Source: Gemmatimonadota bacterium
GTDB lineage: Bacteria; Gemmatimonadota; Gemmatimonadetes; Gemmatimonadales; Gemmatimonadaceae
Length of the DNA: 64,000 bases
Direction: 5' to 3'
Assembly: GCA_016704465.1 (NCBI GenBank)
Contig: JADJAD010000016.1
Coordinates: 60,529-124,528, forward strand
In this document: positions 9,635-18,533 of the stretch, one piece after another
How positions within the stretch are numbered: position 1 is the stretch's first letter
Layout: each line of letters begins with the position of its first letter
The notes under the pieces: generated by a model
The model's input: the letters and a program-made list of their open reading frames with translations, nothing else
What the model was told of the DNA's origin: nothing
Database searches by the model: none
Position numbers and translations under genes: made by a program

Positions 9635-10294
9635 ATGGATGCCCTCCGAGGCCGTGACGCGATGACGTTGCTCGACACGGCCGCACAGGCCCCCATCGAC
9701 GCGCCCGTCGTACCCGCCGTTCCCTCGGCGATTCCGCGGCGCGGAAGCGCGCTCGGTCGCCTGGTTGGCCGGGTCGGGTTGTCGCTCTTCGGATGGAAGG
9801 TGGTGGGCTCGTTTCCGGACCTGCCGAAGGCGCTGATCATCGTCGCGCCCCATACGTCGAACTGGGACTTCATCGCCGGGTTCTGGGCCTATCTCGCGCT
9901 CGACCTGCATGCCAACTGGTTCGGCAAGCACACGCTGTTTGTCTGGCCATTCGGGGTGATACTCCGCCGGTTTGGTGGCATTCCGGTGCATCGAGAGAGC
10001 CGCGTCGCCAGGCAGGTGGTGGACGTCTACGTCGAGGCGTACCAGTCGCGCGATCGCATGCTGCTGGCCATTGCCCCCGAGGGGACACGTCGGCGTGTCG
10101 AGGAGTGGAAGAGCGGATTTCACCGTATTGCCCTGGGGGCTGGCGTCCCGATCGTCCCGGTCGCGCTGGACTATCGCCTGTCGCGGGTGATCGTGGGCGA
10201 GCCGTTCGTTCCCACGAGTGATTGGGAGCTGGATGTCATGCAGATCAAGGCGCGTTACGCGGGCGTCACGCCGAAGCACCCGCACCTGTTCTGA
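9635..10294 (+). CDS. 1-acyl-glycerol-3-phosphate acyltransferase-like protein (PlsC family)
   Basis: A 219-residue acyltransferase of the PlsC superfamily. Motif I is HTSNWD (HxxxxD, His73), motif II lies around RRFGGIPVHRES, motif III is APEGTRR and motif IV is VPIVPVALDY. The short length and HTSNWD sequence resemble the single-domain glycerol acyltransferase branch found in many environmental bacteria. It probably acts at the inner membrane in phospholipid acylation. ATG 9635 is used; ATG 9662 is an alternative. No pathway neighbours are adjacent. Confidence 0.85.
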   Translation: MDALRGRDAMTLLDTAAQAPIDAPVVPAVPSAIPRRGSALGRLVGRVGLSLFGWKVVGSFPDLPKALIIVAPHTSNWDFIAGFWAYLALDLHANWFGKHTLFVWPFGVILRRFGGIPVHRESRVARQVVDVYVEAYQSRDRMLLAIAPEGTRRRVEEWKSGFHRIALGAGVPIVPVALDYRLSRVIVGEPFVPTSDWELDVMQIKARYAGVTPKHPHLF

Positions 10295-10437
10295 CCGCGA
10301 GTCTCGAGGGACGAACCGTCGGGATCCCCCGGAACGGTGCGGCGCGACTGGTGATCGCCCGCGCGATTTCGCAGTTTGCTCTCGCTGGCTCTCACGCGTT
10401 CTGTCGCGCACATTCCCCCGTCTTCCAACCAACCGGG

Positions 10438-13368
10438 ATGGATTTCATGTCGTTCGCACGCTTTCCTGGACATGCCCGCCGCAGCGCACGCGTCGCGCTG
10501 CTCGGGATGTTCGCCCTCGCAGGACCGCAGGCTGTCGGTGCCCAGGCAACCATGGCCGCGAGCGCTGCCCCGGCGCGATCGGCGCTCAAGCAGCTGGACG
10601 CGTCCGATCTCGCGTTCTGGAAGAACATCCGGAATGCCACCACGTCGTTCGACGGGAAGTGGTTCGCCTACGTCGTGGCGCCGAACGAGGGCGACGCCGA
10701 CGTCGTCATCCGGCCGACGGCCGCCGGAGGCAAGGAGTGGCGCTTTCCGATCGGGGAGCCGCCAGTCGCCGCTGGATTCGGTCCCTCGGGCGACCCGCCG
10801 GTCACCATCTCGGGCGACGCCCGCTGGGTGGCGTTCACCACCTACCCGACGGTTGCCGATGCGAAGAAGCTGCGTCGCGACAAGAAGCCGCTGCAGAACG
10901 ATGTCTCGCTGGTCAATCTCGCCACCGGCGAGAAGCGGGACTTCGACAAGGTGCGCAAGGTCCAGTTCTCCGGCGAGCGCCCGAACTGGGCGGTGATGCA
11001 CCGCTACGCCAGCGAGGGAGGGAGTGCGGCCGAGATGCTGCTCGTGGACCTGCGCTCGGGAACGGTGAGCACCGTGGGCGCGGTGGGGGAGTTTGCGCTC
11101 GATGACTCCGGGCTCTGGCTGGCGTGGACGAGCGAGACGAAGGACCTCGTCGGCAACGGGATCCAGCTGCGCAACCTCGCCACCGACGTGGTGCGCGCGC
11201 TCGACAGCGCGGGCGAGCTGTATCGCCGGCTGACGTGGAGCGACAGCGGCTTCGCGCTTGCCGCCCTGCGCGGACGCGCCGACAGCGCCGCCGCCGACAC
11301 ATCGTACGCCATCGTCGCGTGGACCAACGCGACAGCGGCGGTGCCGACGAAGGTGTCCTACTCGGCGTTGCGCGACTCGGCGGGATTCCCGCTGGGGATG
11401 CGCATATCGCCCGACCGTGCGCCGCAGTGGGCAACGGATCGCTCAGCGGTCTACTTCGGGATTGCGGCGCGCCGCAGCGGGCCCGAGTCCAAGACGCCGC
11501 GCCCTGATGTGCGCCCGGTAGCCGGAACGCCGGGGGCGATGCAGGCGCCGGCGGGGGTGGGCGCTACCGAGGACGACCTGCCGAGCCTCGTCATCTGGCA
11601 CGGCAAGGGCGATCCCCGCCTGCAGTCGCAGCAGCAGGTCGAGGAGGGGCGCGACAAGACATCGTCGTACCTGGCGGCCTATCGCTTGGCGACGGGGACC
11701 TTCGTGCGCCTGGCGACCGATGAGGTGCGCGATGTCGCGCTCACCCCGCGCCAGCGGTTCGCGGTGGGAAGCGACCGCCGCGCCTACGAGCGGCGCGACA
11801 ACATCGACGGCGGACAGCGGCGCGACCTGTATGCGATCGACGTGGTCACCGGTGAGCGCACCCTCGCCGTGAAGGGGGCGCGCTGGACCTGGACCCCGTC
11901 GCCCGACGGCAGCAAGGCGCTCTACTACGACAACGGCCAGTATCACGTCTACGACCTGGTCGCCAAGACCTCGCGCACGCTGACCGCCGGGGCACCGACC
12001 AGCTTCGTCGACACCGAGGACGACCATAACGTCGATCGTCCCCCGGTGCAGCCCCTCGGCTGGGCGAGCGACAACCAGCACGTCCTGCTGTTCGACAACT
12101 GGGACGTGTGGAAGGTCCCGGTGCGGGAGGGCGCCCTCGTGAACCTGACGGGAAATGGTCGCGCGGACCGCATCCGGTACACGCGGCGCCTGGTCATCGA
12201 CCCGAAGGAAAAGGGGATCGACCTCTCACGGCCGCTCTACCTGCAGACGTATGGCGAGTGGACCAAGAAGGAGGGACTCTCGGTCGTGCAGCCGGGGCGT
12301 GCTGGGGCCCAGTCGCTCCTGTGGGACGACGCCAAGTTCTTCGTCTCGCGCGCGCGTGACACGGACACGTGGGTCTTCACGCGCCAGACCATCGTCGACT
12401 ATCCGGATTACTGGGTGAGCGAGCGCACGCTCACCGCGCCGCGCCGGTTGACCGAGGCCAATCCGCAACAGAAGGAGTATGCCTGGTCGGCGGGCTCGCG
12501 GCTGGTGAACTACGTGAGCGACAAGGGGGACACGTTGCAGGGGGCGCTGTACCTGCCGGCCAACTACGAGCCGGGCAAGCAGTATCCCACGATGGTGTAC
12601 ATCTACGAGAAGCTGTCGCAGGGGTTGCACCAGTACGCGGTCCCGAACGAGACGCGCGCCTTCAACCCGAGCATCTACACGTCGCGTGGCTACGCCGTCC
12701 TGCAGCCGGACATCGTCTACACCATCAATGACCCGGGCATGTCCTCCGTCTGGTGCGTCGTGCCGGCGGTCAAGGCGGCCATCGCCACCGGGATCGTCGA
12801 CCCGGCGAACGTCGGGCTGCACGGCCATTCATGGGGCGGCTACCAGTCGTCGTTCCTCGCCACCCAGACCGGGACGCTGTTCAAGAGCATCGTGACGGGC
12901 GCGCCGCTCACCGACATGGTCAGCATGTACGCGTCGGTCTACTGGAACACCGGCACGGCCGACATGGCGATCTTCGAGAGCTCGCAGGGGCGCTTCAAGG
13001 GGAACGTCATCGAGAACACGGAGGCGTATCTCCGCAACTCGCCGGCCTTTCATGCCGACAAGGTCGAGACGAACCTCATGATCCTGCATAACGAGAAGGA
13101 CGGGGCGGTGGACTTCAACCAGGGCATCACCTGGTTCAACACGCTGCGGGAACTCGAGAAGGACGTGATCCTCCTGCAGTACGTGGGCGAGAACCACGGA
13201 TTGCGCCTGCCGAAGAACCAGAAGGACTACACGATTCGCATGCAGGAGTACTTCGACCACTATCTCAAGGGGACGCCGGCGCCCGATTGGCTGCTGAACG
13301 GCGTGCCGCGCCTCAAGATGGAGGAGCACCTCAAGAGCCGGCAGAAGAAGGAACGCATCGCATCCTGA
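10438..13368 (+). CDS. Prolyl oligopeptidase family (S9) exported peptidase
   Basis: About 976 residues. An N-terminal signal peptide ends near AVGAQ, then a beta-propeller region (about 60-660) and a C-terminal alpha/beta-hydrolase domain. The catalytic serine is Ser798 in GHSWGGYQS; the acid is in NEKDGAVDF and the histidine in VGENHGLR, all in the order expected for S9 enzymes. ATG 10438 is used; ATG 10447 would also work. The upstream open frame from 10222 overlaps the acyltransferase gene and lacks protein-like composition. A strong hairpin follows the stop codon. Confidence 0.9.
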   Translation: MDFMSFARFPGHARRSARVALLGMFALAGPQAVGAQATMAASAAPARSALKQLDASDLAFWKNIRNATTSFDGKWFAYVVAPNEGDADVVIRPTAAGGKEWRFPIGEPPVAAGFGPSGDPPVTISGDARWVAFTTYPTVADAKKLRRDKKPLQNDVSLVNLATGEKRDFDKVRKVQFSGERPNWAVMHRYASEGGSAAEMLLVDLRSGTVSTVGAVGEFALDDSGLWLAWTSETKDLVGNGIQLRNLATDVVRALDSAGELYRRLTWSDSGFALAALRGRADSAAADTSYAIVAWTNATAAVPTKVSYSALRDSAGFPLGMRISPDRAPQWATDRSAVYFGIAARRSGPESKTPRPDVRPVAGTPGAMQAPAGVGATEDDLPSLVIWHGKGDPRLQSQQQVEEGRDKTSSYLAAYRLATGTFVRLATDEVRDVALTPRQRFAVGSDRRAYERRDNIDGGQRRDLYAIDVVTGERTLAVKGARWTWTPSPDGSKALYYDNGQYHVYDLVAKTSRTLTAGAPTSFVDTEDDHNVDRPPVQPLGWASDNQHVLLFDNWDVWKVPVREGALVNLTGNGRADRIRYTRRLVIDPKEKGIDLSRPLYLQTYGEWTKKEGLSVVQPGRAGAQSLLWDDAKFFVSRARDTDTWVFTRQTIVDYPDYWVSERTLTAPRRLTEANPQQKEYAWSAGSRLVNYVSDKGDTLQGALYLPANYEPGKQYPTMVYIYEKLSQGLHQYAVPNETRAFNPSIYTSRGYAVLQPDIVYTINDPGMSSVWCVVPAVKAAIATGIVDPANVGLHGHSWGGYQSSFLATQTGTLFKSIVTGAPLTDMVSMYASVYWNTGTADMAIFESSQGRFKGNVIENTEAYLRNSPAFHADKVETNLMILHNEKDGAVDFNQGITWFNTLRELEKDVILLQYVGENHGLRLPKNQKDYTIRMQEYFDHYLKGTPAPDWLLNGVPRLKMEEHLKSRQKKERIAS

Positions 13369-13383
13369 GCAGCGTGCACATGC

Positions 13384-13422
13384 CGACGAGGGCCGTTCCC
13401 ACCGTGGGGGCGGCCCTCGTCG
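13384..13422 (+). terminator. Long hairpin after the S9 peptidase
   Basis: A 12-bp perfect stem (CGACGAGGGCCG/CGGCCCTCGTCG) encloses a shorter CCCAC/GTGGG stem, starting 15 bp after the stop codon. It is likely the transcript end of the S9 gene even though no T-run follows. Confidence 0.55.
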
Positions 13423-13638
13423 CGTGTGGAGCAGCAGCGCATCGTTGGCGAGATCCGCAGCGGCCTCGGCAAGACGAACCGTGATCCATCCATCGCCTGA
13501 TCCCGGCCGTCCATCCCGCGCATCAGTCGTCCGGTCCCGCCGGTGAATCTCTGCCGCTTTCGCCTCCGTCTGACTGGGCACAACGCCCGCGCACGTTTCC
13601 CGGTGCGGTGGCGGTCTCCCATACACGAGGTGAATCCC

Positions 13639-14166
13639 ATGCGCCCTCTCCGCTTTCTCCTGCTTGGCGGTCTCGCCCTTCCGCTTGCGGCGCCAACTGC
13701 CCACGCCGACCAGCCCCCGGTCACGTTGCATCTGGCGACCACGCTGTTCGATGCCCGTCCTGCACCCGACTCCGCGCGCCTCCTGGCCGCGCTCAAGCAG
13801 GCCGACGATGCCATGGCCGCCGGCCGCATGTCTGCGGCGCGCCGGATGTACCGCGACGTCATCCAGGAGCAGCGCGACGCCCGGCAGTACGCCGGCACCG
13901 CGCTCTGGCGGCTGGCGAGCAACCACGTGTACGACGGCGACATCAGGGGGGGCGCCCTCATGCTCGACGACCTCGCGGCCGAGGCCGCACGCTACGGTGA
14001 CCCGACCATGGAACTGCGCGCCACGTTCGAGGCCGCGGTGCTGTGGCAGAAGGTCAAGCGCCACGACATGTCCCGGCGCAATCTCGAGCGGGTGGACTGC
14101 CTGCTGCAGTCGCCGGCAATCGCCGAGATCGAGAAGGATCGCGTGAAGAAGCGGATCGTGGCGTAG
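13639..14166 (+). CDS. Small exported protein, possibly TPR-like
   Basis: A 175-residue protein with a signal peptide (MRPLRFLLLGGLALPL, cleavage near AHADQ). The mature part is helical and rich in Ala/Arg/Asp, with pairs of amphipathic helices (AARRMYRDVIQEQRDA; LWRLASNHVYDGD) suggesting one or two tetratricopeptide-like hairpins. ATG 13639 follows a GAGG ribosome site. I do not recognise a named family. Confidence 0.65.
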   Translation: MRPLRFLLLGGLALPLAAPTAHADQPPVTLHLATTLFDARPAPDSARLLAALKQADDAMAAGRMSAARRMYRDVIQEQRDARQYAGTALWRLASNHVYDGDIRGGALMLDDLAAEAARYGDPTMELRATFEAAVLWQKVKRHDMSRRNLERVDCLLQSPAIAEIEKDRVKKRIVA

Positions 14167-14415
14167 GGCAACGGACGGCGCCGGGTTCATTCGGCGCCGA
14201 CGCATCGAGGGCAGCTGCGCGCTTCGGCGTGCAGCTGCCCGCTCCGCGACCGCCTGTCGCGCAGGCAACCGCGGCGCGCGCTCGCGTCCCGCACGCCCTG
14301 GCGCAACCGCGGACACGCAACGCGACCAGCGCAACCCTTCGGGCCGGCAGTGGGTCCTACCAGGTGGAGGGGTTCCTCCGTGCCCGCCCACCGCGTCACC
14401 CATCTCCGTCCAGTC

Positions 14416-16839
14416 ATGCGCACGATCGACGCCTCGCGAGACTTTGTCGTTGCCGCTCGGCGCCTGCGCCGCGAGCCGGGATTCCTGGCGGTTGCCCTCG
14501 CCACCCTGGCGCTCGGCATCGGGGCCTCGGTCGCGATCTTCACGGTGGTCAACACGGTCGTGCTGCGACCGCTCCCCTTTGTGGCCCCCGACCGGCTGGT
14601 GCTCGTCGCGCCTGGGCAGAACTCCAACATCGCCCTTGCCGATGCAATCCGAGAGGGGACGCCATCGCTCCAGGCGTCGACGGGACTTTCGTTCTTCGAC
14701 CTGACCCTGAGCGGCGAGGGACCTGCCGCATCGCTGTCCGCACAGGCGGTGGACCCGGACTTCTTCGCCGTCTTCGGGGTGACGCCCGTACTCGGACGCC
14801 CGTTCGACCCCGACGCACGACTCCCGGCGCGCTCCGATGTCGCCGTCATCAGCCATGCCCTCTGGCAACGCACCTTTGGCGGAGACCCAGGAGTCATCGG
14901 GCGCCGGATTCGACTCGATGGTTACGGTCACGCGATGCGAACGGTCGTCGGCGTAATGCCGCGCGGATTTGTTGCCCCGTACGAGCCCTCCGGATCGGAG
15001 ACGGCCGCGTGGATCCCGTTCCACCTCGCGCCCGGCACGTCGGTGGCGGCAGACAGCTCATGGTTCGTCAACCGCATCGTCGGCCGCATGCTGCCCGGCA
15101 CCACCGTGGAGGGAACGGCACAGCAGGTCCGGACGACGATGGAGCGACTGCGCGGTGCGTTCCCGGGGCAGATCGATGCCGACGCGGTGCGAGCGGCCGG
15201 CGCGATGGGACTGCTTCCGTCGCTCGTGGGCGACGTGCAGGAGCCGCTGCGCCTGCTGCTCGGCGCCGTCGCGCTCGTCCTGATGCTGGCCTGCGCCAAC
15301 CTCGCCAACCTGCTCCTGGCTCGCGGCGAGCGGCGCCGTCAGGAGATCGCCGTGCGCGCCGCGCTGGGGGCGCAGCGCGCACGGCTGATCCGGGAGCAGT
15401 TGGCCGAGGGGACGGTGCTCGCGCTGGCCGGCGGCCTGCTCGGGACGGGGCTCGCAGCACTGATTCTCGGCGCGCTGCGGGTCGGCGAGCGATCGGGGCT
15501 CCCGCGCGCTGGTGAGATGGCGATGGACGGACGTGTGCTCCTGTTTGCCCTCGCCGCGTCGCTGCTGTCGGTGATTGGGTTCGCCTTGCTTCCGGCACTT
15601 CGAGTGACGCGTGGTGACCTGCGCCCCTCGCTGGGAGCCGGACGACGTGCGGTGGCAGGCTCCCGCAGTGGACGACGCATCGGTGCCACGCTCATCGCGC
15701 TTGAGGTCGCGATCGCGCTGGTAGTCGTCAGCGGCGCCGGGTTGCTGCTGTCGAGCTTGCGTTCGCTCCGTGCCGTCGCCCCCGGGCTGGATGCCGCACG
15801 GGTGCTGGCGGTGGAAATCGCGCCTCCCGACACGCGGTTTCGCGACACGCGCTCCGCGCAGTACTACGACGAGGTGTTGCAGCGCGTCGCTGCGCTTCCG
15901 GGGGTGACCGGTGTCGGCGCGATCCACCTGTTGCCGTTCACTGGAAGCAACTGGGCCTTTCCGTACCTCGCCGAGGGGCACGCCCCGCCGGGCGATGGAC
16001 CGCTGCCGGCCGCGAACTTCCGGGTCGTCACGCCTGGATACTTCCGAACCGTCGGCATCCAACTGCTGGACGGGCGCGACATAACGTCGGCCGATGTCGG
16101 TGGCAGCGAGAAGGTGGGACTGATCAATGCCGCCATGGCGTCGACGCTCTGGCCCGGAGCGCGCGCGGTGGGGCGCACGATCCAGCTCTTTGGCAACCAG
16201 CCGTTCCGCGTCGTGGGGGTGGTGGCGAACGTGCACCAGCAGTCGCTCGACCGGGAGCCGCGTGAGGAAATCTACGTACCGCTGAGCCAGTTCGGCGTGG
16301 CCAGCATGGTGGTCATGGTGCGCAGCGCCCTCCCGATGTCGCAGTTGACGGGGCCAGTGCGGCAGGCGGTGGAGTCGATCAACGTCGACGTGCCGATCGC
16401 CGCCATGCGACCTCTCTCCGACGTGCTCGACGCCTCGATGACGCAGCGGACCTTCTTTGCCGGGGTGCTCTCGTTCTTCGGGCTGCTCGCGCTCCTGCTC
16501 GGCGCCGTTGGGGTGTACGGCGTCATGGCATATGCCATTGGCGGGCGACGACACGAGTTCGGCATCCGCATGGCGCTGGGGGCGACAGGAGCCGGGGTGG
16601 TGCGAGGAGCGATGCTGCGCGGGCTCGCGCCACTGGGGATCGGAATTGTCGTGGGGCTGGCCGGTGTCTTCGCGACGACCCGCATGCTGGCATCACTGCT
16701 GTACGGAGTAAGCGCCACCGAGCCGCTGACACTGGCGGTGGCCACACTGCTGCTGGCGGGGGTCGCCGTAACGGCCATCTGGTTGCCGGCGCGCCGCGCG
16801 AGCCAGGTCGCACCGTCGCAGGCCCTGCGGGCCGAGTGA
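14416..16839 (+). CDS. ABC transporter permease, ADOP (MacB/FtsX-like) type
   Basis: An 807-residue permease with the duplicated layout of the acidobacterial ADOP family. An N-terminal helix (GFLAVALATLALGIGASVAI) is followed by a periplasmic MacB-type domain with the family-typical TVVNTVVLRPLPF segment. Next come a cluster of three membrane helices around 280-420, a second periplasmic domain, and a final FtsX block with VYGVMAYAI and the EFGIRMALGA motif. ATG 14416 is chosen because it begins MRTIDASRDFVVAARRL, a usual ADOP start. No ATPase gene is adjacent, which is common for these 'orphan' permeases. The substrate is unknown. Confidence 0.87.
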   Translation: MRTIDASRDFVVAARRLRREPGFLAVALATLALGIGASVAIFTVVNTVVLRPLPFVAPDRLVLVAPGQNSNIALADAIREGTPSLQASTGLSFFDLTLSGEGPAASLSAQAVDPDFFAVFGVTPVLGRPFDPDARLPARSDVAVISHALWQRTFGGDPGVIGRRIRLDGYGHAMRTVVGVMPRGFVAPYEPSGSETAAWIPFHLAPGTSVAADSSWFVNRIVGRMLPGTTVEGTAQQVRTTMERLRGAFPGQIDADAVRAAGAMGLLPSLVGDVQEPLRLLLGAVALVLMLACANLANLLLARGERRRQEIAVRAALGAQRARLIREQLAEGTVLALAGGLLGTGLAALILGALRVGERSGLPRAGEMAMDGRVLLFALAASLLSVIGFALLPALRVTRGDLRPSLGAGRRAVAGSRSGRRIGATLIALEVAIALVVVSGAGLLLSSLRSLRAVAPGLDAARVLAVEIAPPDTRFRDTRSAQYYDEVLQRVAALPGVTGVGAIHLLPFTGSNWAFPYLAEGHAPPGDGPLPAANFRVVTPGYFRTVGIQLLDGRDITSADVGGSEKVGLINAAMASTLWPGARAVGRTIQLFGNQPFRVVGVVANVHQQSLDREPREEIYVPLSQFGVASMVVMVRSALPMSQLTGPVRQAVESINVDVPIAAMRPLSDVLDASMTQRTFFAGVLSFFGLLALLLGAVGVYGVMAYAIGGRRHEFGIRMALGATGAGVVRGAMLRGLAPLGIGIVVGLAGVFATTRMLASLLYGVSATEPLTLAVATLLLAGVAVTAIWLPARRASQVAPSQALRAE

Positions 16840-16902
16840 CACGTGGTCGGCGGTGAGCGGATGAGTCGTTAGGGTGAGTGGCCCGACGGCTCACCACGGG
16901 CG

Positions 16903-17682
16903 TCAGTCGCCGCCGTAGCGCTCCGTGCGGACGCTGCCGGCGGGAACGCCAGCGGCGAGCAGCAAGTCTGCGATCGCGCCGACGAACGTGTTGGCACCAC
17001 AGACAAAGGTGTGCGTGGGGGTGCCTCCGAGTCGCGCGAGCATGTCGTCGATCACAGCCTGGTCGACGCGCCGCGCAAAGTCCGACGAGCGCCGAGTGAC
17101 GTCACGCGTCAGGCAGAAGCAGGCGGTGAAGCCCGATTGTCGGCGTTCATGTGCAAGGAGTTCGTCGCGCGCGATGACGTCGCCCCATGTCCGCGCCGAG
17201 TAGAGCAGCAGCATCGGTGTCGGGTCGGCGAGGCGTGCGCGCTGTCGCACCATCGACAGGAATGGCGCGACCCCCGACCCTCCGGCCGCGAGCAGCACGC
17301 TCCCGTCGACTCCTGGACGCCACACGAAATAGCTGGCATGCGGCCCCGCGATCTCGACGGTGTCACCCGGCGCCGCGCTGTCGTGGAAGTACGTCGATAC
17401 CTCGCCGTCGTCCAGCCGTTCGATGACCAGTTCGATCGTGTCGCCCTCGTCGGGCGCAGAGGCGACCGAATAGCTGCGCTGCGCGCGGTAGCCGTCCTCC
17501 GCCGTCAGCCGCACGTCGACGTGCTGACCCGCCAGGAACGGGCGCGTGTGCTGCGGGCGTAGTCGGACGCTCACGACAGCTGGCGTCAGGGGAACGATTG
17601 CCGCGATGACCGCCGGCTGCCATCGCTCCCTGCCGGCCACGCTCGCTGCGACTCGCGCATCCGGACCGGACGCGTCAGTCAT
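16903..17682 (-). CDS. FAD/NAD(P)-binding ferredoxin-reductase-like protein
   Basis: A 259-residue flavin reductase of the ferredoxin-NADP reductase superfamily. The FAD-binding motif RSYSVASAP lies near residue 73, the pyrophosphate-binding GGSGVAPFLSM near 135, and the C-terminal VCGANTFV motif contacts NAD(P). It lacks an iron-sulfur domain. Its start overlaps the end of the sulfite-oxidase-like gene by 8 bp, so the two are translationally coupled. The likely role is to pass electrons between NAD(P)H and the molybdenum partner. Confidence 0.85.
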   Translation of the reverse strand: MTDASGPDARVAASVAGRERWQPAVIAAIVPLTPAVVSVRLRPQHTRPFLAGQHVDVRLTAEDGYRAQRSYSVASAPDEGDTIELVIERLDDGEVSTYFHDSAAPGDTVEIAGPHASYFVWRPGVDGSVLLAAGGSGVAPFLSMVRQRARLADPTPMLLLYSARTWGDVIARDELLAHERRQSGFTACFCLTRDVTRRSSDFARRVDQAVIDDMLARLGGTPTHTFVCGANTFVGAIADLLLAAGVPAGSVRTERYGGD

Positions 17683-18280
17683 CGGTATAGCGCTGCTCGC
17701 GCCACGGGTCGCCGTACATGTGGTAGCCGCGCAGCTCCCAGAATCCGGCCTCGTCGCGCGTGGTGAACTGCAGGCCATTGATCCACTTCGCCGACTTCCA
17801 GAAGTACAGGTGCGGGACCACGAGGCGCGCCGGCCCGCCGTGGTCTGGCGCCAGCGGCTCCTCGTCGTAGTGGGTGGCGATCATCCCCCGTCCAAGCGTC
17901 AGGTCGGCCAACGGGACGTTGGTCGAGTAGCCGTCGAAGGAGTGGGCGAGCAGGTACTCGGTGGGCGGCGCGAGGCCGGCATCGGCAAGCAGGTCGTCGA
18001 CGAGGATCCCTTCCCAGCGGGTGTCGAGCTTGGACCAGGTCGTCACGCAGTGAATGTCCCGCGTGAACGCGGTGCGGGGGAGGGCGTTGAACGCCTCCCA
18101 CGTCCACCGCTTGATCGGCCTCGGGCCGACGCGCAGCGTGAACGTCCAGTCGGCGCGCGCGAGCGTCGGCGTGGGACCGGCCGACAGGACGGGGAAGTCA
18201 TGCACCAGGTGCTGCCCCGGTGGAATGCGATCCGCGTACGGGGGGATGGGGCGTCGACCGGTGAATCCGCGAGTGACCAT
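17675..18280 (-). CDS. Sulfite oxidase-like molybdopterin oxidoreductase
   Basis: A 201-residue protein made of only the molybdopterin domain of the sulfite oxidase/MsrP (YedY) superfamily. The conserved cysteine that ligates molybdenum is in RDIHCVTTWSKLD. Cofactor-contacting regions include HSFDGYSTNVPL and the C-terminal WKSAKWINGLQF. There is no Tat signal and no heme or dimerisation domain, so it is probably cytosolic. ATG 18280 (MVTRGFTGRR) is chosen because upstream residues do not look like protein. It forms an operon with the downstream flavin reductase. The substrate is unknown. Confidence 0.87.
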   Translation of the reverse strand: MVTRGFTGRRPIPPYADRIPPGQHLVHDFPVLSAGPTPTLARADWTFTLRVGPRPIKRWTWEAFNALPRTAFTRDIHCVTTWSKLDTRWEGILVDDLLADAGLAPPTEYLLAHSFDGYSTNVPLADLTLGRGMIATHYDEEPLAPDHGGPARLVVPHLYFWKSAKWINGLQFTTRDEAGFWELRGYHMYGDPWREQRYTDD

Positions 18281-18445
18281 GTGCGACCTCGAGCGAGCGC
18301 GGTGCGACCGGGGGCAGGGAGTGTGCGACCCGTCCTGCGACGCCGGCGTTGTCGCGCGAAAGGTACATCGCGCCCCGCGCCGCTCGAGCGTATCGCGGTC
18401 GTGCGCTTCACGCGGCGCGACGCACCGGTTACCATTCGCGCACAT

Positions 18446-18527
18446 GACCGGGGTGCCGGCGACGCGTGTGAGCGCCGGCTGAGAGAGTCCCGTAGAACCT
18501 GATCCGGTTCGTACCGGCGTAGGGAGT
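18446..18527 (+). promoter_or_regulatory. TPP (thiamin pyrophosphate) riboswitch
   Basis: The sequence contains the classic THI-element blocks in order: GGGGTGCC, a GC stem (GCCGGC...GCCGGC), GGCTGAGA, ACCTGATCCGGTTC and TACCGGCGTAGGGA. The aptamer ends 6-7 nt before the ATG of the TonB-dependent receptor. Its terminal GTAGGGAG can itself serve as the ribosome-binding site, which suggests that TPP binding blocks translation rather than ending transcription. It implies that the receptor takes up thiamin or a precursor. Confidence 0.95.
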
Positions 18528-18533
18528 CCAACG

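Noticed and set aside
12829..15024. 731-codon minus-strand open frame opposite the S9 peptidase and ADOP permease
   Set aside because: It runs across three plus-strand genes with clear domains; composition is Arg/His-rich with no motifs. Long shadow frames are expected at this GC content.
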